The notes beneath the pieces were generated by a model. The model was not told the origin of the DNA, searched no databases, and saw only the letters and a list, made by a program, of their open reading frames with translations. Position numbers and translations under genes: made by a program. A DNA stretch of 53,930 nucleotides from Brachybacterium alimentarium (GTDB taxonomy: Bacteria > Actinomycetota > Actinomycetes > Actinomycetales > Dermabacteraceae), in contig NZ_NRGS01000005.1 in assembly GCF_002332425.1 (NCBI RefSeq), positions 536,342 to 590,271 on the forward strand, in the 5' to 3' direction. This document shows positions 50,392 through 53,930 of this stretch, piece after piece. Numbering within the stretch: the stretch's first letter is position 1; every line of letters starts with the position of its first letter.

Positions 50392-52578
50392 TCAGCGACG
50401 AGTCCGCATGGCGGTGACCGACGCCTCCGGGCGCAGATCCAGGCGTCGCAGGAGCTGGGCGTTCAGGGCGACGACGACGGTGGACAGGGACATCAGGACC
50501 GCTCCGACGGACATCGGCAGGACGAATCCGACGGGAGCGAGGACCCCGGCTGCCAGCGGCACGGACAGCAGGTTGTACCCCGCAGCCCACCAGAGGTTCT
50601 GTCTCATCTTGCGATAGGCCGCTCGGGAGAGCTCGATGACCGAGAGCACCGATCGCGGATCGGAGCCGGCGAGCACGACCCCCGCGGAGGCGATCGCGAC
50701 GTCCGTGCCGGCACCGATGGCGATACCGACATCCGCCTGAGCGAGGGCAGGGGCATCGTTGACGCCGTCGCCGACCATCGCGACCTTCTTGCCCTCCGTC
50801 TGGAGCTGGGCGACCGTGGAGGACTTGTCCTCGGGCCGTACCCCGGCGAAGACACGGTCGATACCGAGCTCGCGACCGACGCTGTGCGCGACCGCCTCGG
50901 CGTCACCGGTGATCATGACGACCTCGACACCCACGCTGTGCAGGGCATCGATGGCCTCGCGGGACTCGGGACGCACCTCGTCGGTGAGCTTGAGCCCCCC
51001 GATCACGTCGCCATCACGGAGGACGTGGAGGATGATCGCTCCCTCCTGACGCCAGGCCTCGGCCTCTGCGATCTCGCGGGCTCCGGTCTCCTCGAGCAGT
51101 CGGGGGCCGCCGACGCGGATCTCCTGTCCGTCGACCCGGGCGCTGACTCCCAGAGCGGGGGTGGACGTGATGTCGGAGCCCGGAGGGATGTGGATCCCGT
51201 CGGCCTGGGCCCTCGCGACGATGGCGCGCGCCAGCGGGTGCTCGCTCTCCCCTTCGGCGGCGGCAGCGTGAGCCAGCACCTCGGCCTCCTGCGCGCCGCG
51301 AGCGATGACCTCGGCGAGGACGGGCTCGCCCTTGGTGAGGGTGCCGGTCTTGTCGAACAGGACGGTGTCCACGGTGCGCATCGCTTCCAGCGCCAGCCGG
51401 TCCTTCACCAGGACTCCGCCGCGGGCGGCCCGTTCCGTCGCGATCGACACGACCAGGGGTATCGCGAGTCCCAGGGCATGGGGGCAGGCGATCACCAGGA
51501 CGGTGACCGTGCGGATGACAGCGTCATCAGGCATGCCGAGCAGCGACCAGGTGATCGCGGTGATCACGGCGGCGCCGAGTGCGAACCAGAACAGCCACGC
51601 CGCAGCGGTGTCTGCGATGCGCTGCGCCCGGGAGGAGGAGTTCTGCGCTTCGGTCACCAGGCGCTGGATGCCGGCGAGGGCGGTGTCATCCCCGGTGGCG
51701 GTGACCTCGATGCGGAGGCTGGAGTCGGTGGCGACGGTGCCCGCCACGACGGACTCTCCGGTGGAACGCGTCACGGGCCGGGACTCACCGGTGACCATGG
51801 ATTCGTCCACGTCGGCGCGGCCTTCACGGATCGTTCCGTCGGCCGGGATGTTCGCTCCGGGGCGCACGAGGACCAGGTCCCCGTGTCGCAGCTCGGTGGG
51901 CGAGACGCTCACGAGGTCGTCGCCCTCGATGCGTTCTGCCGTGTCCGGCAGCAGCGCGGCCAAGGAATCGAGGGCGGACGTCGTCTGGGCGAGGGAGCGC
52001 ATCTCGACCCAGTGCCCCAGCAGCATGATCACGACCAGCAGGGCGAGCTCCCACCAGAATTCCAGCTGGTGGTCGAGGATCCCGAGGGTCGCTCCCCAGG
52101 AGGCGATGAACGCGACGGTGATCGCGAGGCCGATCAGCAGCATCATCCCGGGCTGTCGGGAGCGGATCTCCGAGACTGCGCCGGTGAGGAAGGGGCGACC
52201 GCCCCAGACGTACATGACGGTGCCGAGGAGAGGAGCGATCCACAGCGCTCCGGAGAAGTCGGGAACGCTGTATCCCAGCAGCATCGCGAACATCGGCGAG
52301 AACACGACCACCGGCACCGCGAGGATCAGGTTGATCCAGAACAGCCGTCGGAACTGTGCGACGTGGTCCCCATGGTCGGAGTGGCCCTCATGTCCCGAAT
52401 GGCCTTCATGTCCCGAGTGACCTTCGTGGTCACCATGCGATCCGTGGCCTTGCTGCGCAGCGGGGGCGTCGTGCTCCGCGAGGCCGGTGCGGCCGTCGGG
52501 AGGCGTCGAGGAGAGGTGGGAATGCTGCGAGCCGAGGTCGCCGGGGGAGTGGCGGTGAGCGTGGTTGTCAGCGTTCAT
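50392..52578 (-). CDS. copB: CopB-type copper-transporting P1B-ATPase
   Basis: 728 residues. N terminus is His-rich, with repeated GHEGHS units (residues ~45-72), then eight membrane helices. CPH ([11 protein letters not shown], near 361) marks the P1B-3 Cu(II)/Cu(I) subgroup rather than CPC CopA. The P-domain has [11 protein letters not shown] (Asp near 407) and [18 protein letters not shown]; the A-domain has the TGES loop. Exports copper or silver. A CsoR-like palindrome and -10 TATAGT lie immediately upstream. No csoR gene in the window. Confidence 0.93.
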   Translation of the reverse strand: MNADNHAHRHSPGDLGSQHSHLSSTPPDGRTGLAEHDAPAAQQGHGSHGDHEGHSGHEGHSGHEGHSDHGDHVAQFRRLFWINLILAVPVVVFSPMFAMLLGYSVPDFSGALWIAPLLGTVMYVWGGRPFLTGAVSEIRSRQPGMMLLIGLAITVAFIASWGATLGILDHQLEFWWELALLVVIMLLGHWVEMRSLAQTTSALDSLAALLPDTAERIEGDDLVSVSPTELRHGDLVLVRPGANIPADGTIREGRADVDESMVTGESRPVTRSTGESVVAGTVATDSSLRIEVTATGDDTALAGIQRLVTEAQNSSSRAQRIADTAAAWLFWFALGAAVITAITWSLLGMPDDAVIRTVTVLVIACPHALGLAIPLVVSIATERAARGGVLVKDRLALEAMRTVDTVLFDKTGTLTKGEPVLAEVIARGAQEAEVLAHAAAAEGESEHPLARAIVARAQADGIHIPPGSDITSTPALGVSARVDGQEIRVGGPRLLEETGAREIAEAEAWRQEGAIILHVLRDGDVIGGLKLTDEVRPESREAIDALHSVGVEVVMITGDAEAVAHSVGRELGIDRVFAGVRPEDKSSTVAQLQTEGKKVAMVGDGVNDAPALAQADVGIAIGAGTDVAIASAGVVLAGSDPRSVLSVIELSRAAYRKMRQNLWWAAGYNLLSVPLAAGVLAPVGFVLPMSVGAVLMSLSTVVVALNAQLLRRLDLRPEASVTAMRTRR

Positions 52579-52585
52579 ACCTCTG

Positions 52586-52608
52586 ACTATATACCCCTAG
52601 GGGGTATA
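52586..52608 (-). promoter_or_regulatory. copB promoter with CsoR-like operator
   Basis: A near-palindrome TATACCCC-TA-GGGGGTATA lies at 52590-52608, like the GC-rich AT-flanked boxes bound by copper-sensing CsoR repressors. The -10 TATAGT (52591-52586 on the minus strand) abuts it and ends 7 nt before ATG 52578. Confidence 0.6.
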
Positions 52609-52684
52609 CGTCGAGGGCGTGGGGCTGGTCTGGCGGGTGGGTCGTGCGCCCTTCCGTCGGCAATGTTGAGCGGGAGTCTTGCTG

Positions 52685-52786
52685 TTGTAGGTTCTCGCGC
52701 GATCTGTCAGGGGTGCAGCGCGGTGACCTGCGGTGCGACAAGTGGGGCACATGCCCGGATTCTCACTAATTTGTCCAAATCCTCAG
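52685..52786 (+). repeat. 102-bp direct repeat, copy 1
   Basis: Starts TTGTAGGTTCTCGCGCGATC, identical over its first 26 bp with copy 2 and alignable without gaps for 102 bp to CCTCAG. Ends near 52786. Confidence 0.85.
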
Positions 52787-52865
52787 CTTGCCTGCGCTGT
52801 AGCGCTGTCGCGACCTGCGGGAATGTGTCGGAGCGCCTCCGTGCCGGCCCCTGGGTGACACGAAA

Positions 52866-52897
52866 GCGAGAATCTGACAATTGGCCCGGAACCTACA
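52866..52897 (-). repeat. Short inverted piece of the repeat unit
   Basis: On the minus strand it reads TGTAGGTTCC then TTGTCAGATTCTCGC, i.e. the two conserved ends of the 102-bp unit in inverted orientation and collapsed. Confidence 0.5.
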
Positions 52898-52908
52898 CCG
52901 GAATCCAC

Positions 52909-53010
52909 TTGTAGGTTCTCGCGCGATCTGTCAGAAGCGCGGCGCTGTGACCTGCGGTGTGAGACACGGGCAAGGTGTCCAGATTCTCACTAAGTTGTCA
53001 GATTCCTCAG
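52909..53010 (+). repeat. 102-bp direct repeat, copy 2
   Basis: Ungapped partner of copy 1, 224 bp downstream. Shared blocks: first 26 bp, GTGACCTGCGGTG in the middle, and GATTCTCACTAA near the end. Confidence 0.85.
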
Positions 53011-53093
53011 GAATGCCGCCGCGTAAACCGAGGCAGTGCGAAGCTCTTGTCTGCAAGCTGTCTGCGTCACAGCGTTCGGTCGAGACCGCCGAC

Positions 53094-53627
53094 TTACGGA
53101 AGTTCGTTGCCGCTGACGATCGATCGAATGTCGGGGAGGGAGCTGCGGGCCGCCTCATCCGCCTCGTCGACGATGACGGCAACATTGACGAGGCGAGCAC
53201 CGGTGGCTTCGATCAGCTGCCGCGCGGACATGGCCTGGCTTCCGGTTTCGATCCAGTCATCGACGAGCGAAACTCGGACTCCGGGGCCCAGGTGGTCCGT
53301 CCTGGCCGACAGCTTTTGGATCCTGCCTCGGTAGTCGGGGGCGCTCTCGACTGTTGCTGTGTCACCGGGGAACATGGCATCTCCCTTGCGGATCGGGGAG
53401 AAGCCCAGCCCAAGTGTCAGGGCAACCATCGGTGCCAGGACGAAGCCTCGGGCTTCGATGCCCATGATCACGTCGGGGCCGTCGATCGAAGCGAGGTGTG
53501 CCAGCTCGGAAACGATGGATTCCAGAGAGTGGGCTTCCCGGAGCATATTCCAGGTGTCTGCGTCGCCGTCTACCCAACGGAAGTGGGTGAGGACGTCGGA
53601 TGCAGCTGTGGAGCGATCGGCAATCAT
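53094..53627 (-). CDS. Phosphoribosyltransferase, Apt/Xpt-like
   Basis: 177 residues, type I PRTase fold. IMGIEARGFVLAPMVALTLGLGFSPIRKGDAMFPGD resembles adenine PRTase, and the PRPP site is SLVDDWIETGSQAMSA. Purine salvage is possible but the exact base is not determined. TACGGT (53634-53639) lies 6 nt before ATG 53627, so leaderless. GC and codon use are lower than in the neighbouring genes, and the gene sits between the 102-bp repeats and an IS-like end, so horizontal acquisition is likely. Confidence 0.8.
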   Translation of the reverse strand: MIADRSTAASDVLTHFRWVDGDADTWNMLREAHSLESIVSELAHLASIDGPDVIMGIEARGFVLAPMVALTLGLGFSPIRKGDAMFPGDTATVESAPDYRGRIQKLSARTDHLGPGVRVSLVDDWIETGSQAMSARQLIEATGARLVNVAVIVDEADEAARSSLPDIRSIVSGNELP

Positions 53628-53910
53628 GACTCGACCGTAGACGGGTGGGCTTGCCGCAGCGAGCGAATATCAGCATCTCGAACGACCGTGTGCCACGGAC
53701 CTGCAGGAGTTTCCGGCTGGGTTTCGCCTCCGACAGAGCCCTGGTCGAGGAACGGAACGACTTCGCGTAGCTAGATCTGCAAGGCGAGTGCGAACACTCC
53801 GTCGCCGGGCAGATGGCAACGGGAGCTGACTCGCGCCCGCGTCCCCATGGCCGTCTACTGACACATCGGTGAGACCACTGACATGCCACTGCCAGATCGA
53901 TGGGATTACT
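53628..53910. other. Non-coding tail
   Basis: Promoter of the phosphoribosyltransferase at its left edge (53634-53639); otherwise I see no gene or clear element. Confidence 0.5.
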
Positions 53911-53930
53911 GGCTCTTCAGAGTTGAGTGT
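53911..53930 (+). mobile_element. Probable terminal inverted repeat of an ISL3-family IS
   Basis: The window ends in GGCTCTTCAGAGTTGAGTGT; GGCTCTTC followed by a GTGT-type end is the usual start of ISL3-family (e.g. IS31831-like) inverted repeats. No transposase is visible because the sequence stops here. Confidence 0.45.

Larger units (their letters stand above)
52609..53093. other. 485-bp repeat-bearing non-coding region
   Basis: No coding signal on either strand. It is occupied by two direct 102-bp repeats and a short inverted piece between them. Lower GC than the core window. Confidence 0.65.

Noticed and set aside
53362..53889. 175-codon minus-strand frame at the right edge
   Set aside because: Mostly a shadow of the phosphoribosyltransferase, no ribosome site or recognisable domain.

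Overview
The window is chromosomal DNA from a high-GC Gram-positive actinobacterium, most likely a Micrococcales member near Brachybacterium/Dermabacteraceae (inferred from protein style, not from a search). The signs are very high GC at third codon positions, a mycothiol pathway (mshA-mshB plus an Rv2466c-like mycothiol-dependent enzyme), NarL-type two-component systems with an actinobacterial Sensor domain, a DUF222/HNH protein of the 13E12 type, and many genes whose -10 box (TAnnnT) lies 6-7 nt before the ATG, i.e. leaderless mRNAs. I see no tRNA, rRNA, CRISPR array or prophage. Genes are dense and mostly core metabolism up to about 52.6 kb; the last 1.3 kb is lower in GC, repeat-bearing and probably mobile.

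Layout. 0-4.6 kb: aminopeptidase N, a DUF402 protein and a fatty-acid desaturase. 4.7-7.2 kb: histidine kinase and divergent response regulator beside the desaturase, reminiscent of DesK/DesR. 7.2-10.9 kb: a heterodimeric ABC exporter in which one ATP site is destroyed. 10.9-14.3 kb: Rv2466c-like enzyme, rpiB, nei2, a GNAT and an ankyrin protein. 14.3-17.1 kb: an ECF thiamine/HMP transporter (YkoE plus an ATPase-ATPase-T fusion) behind a TPP riboswitch with a visible Shine-Dalgarno-sequestering hairpin. 17.1-20.6 kb: PH-like membrane protein, M13 peptidase and a polytopic membrane protein. 20.6-27.1 kb: ADP-ribosylglycohydrolase, EEP-family hydrolase, mshB-mshA, a methyltransferase and a DUF222/HNH gene whose frame fails to stop.

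27.1-31 kb: an unusual 490-bp non-coding stretch (SOS-box-like site, DnaA-box-like sites, an 8-bp tandem array), a second two-component system, an SRPBCC protein and an epimerase-like gene divergent from a TetR with three operator copies. 31-36.4 kb: formamidase fmdB-fmdA, a phosphotransferase, a methyltransferase and a P-loop kinase. 36.4-42.3 kb: ilvD and the L-lactate module (lctP, lldD, divergent LldR-type regulator with a TGGTCAGACCA operator). 42.3-46.7 kb: the methylcitrate operon gntR-prpD-prpB-prpC with GTATAC-centred operators. 46.8-52.6 kb: spermidine-synthase-like protein, GNAT, HIT protein, a remnant of an AlkD-type repair gene, Eis-like acetyltransferase and a CopB-type copper ATPase with a CsoR-like palindrome. 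52.6-53.9 kb: two 102-bp direct repeats, a phosphoribosyltransferase and, at the very edge, what looks like the terminal repeat of an ISL3-family insertion sequence.

I did not find a convincing wholly new system. The most notable points are the collapsed ATP site of the ABC exporter, the ATPase-ATPase-T ECF fusion with its riboswitch, the DUF222/HNH frame that runs antisense through a methyltransferase gene, the recurrent leaderless-promoter architecture, and several operators that can be read directly next to their regulators.
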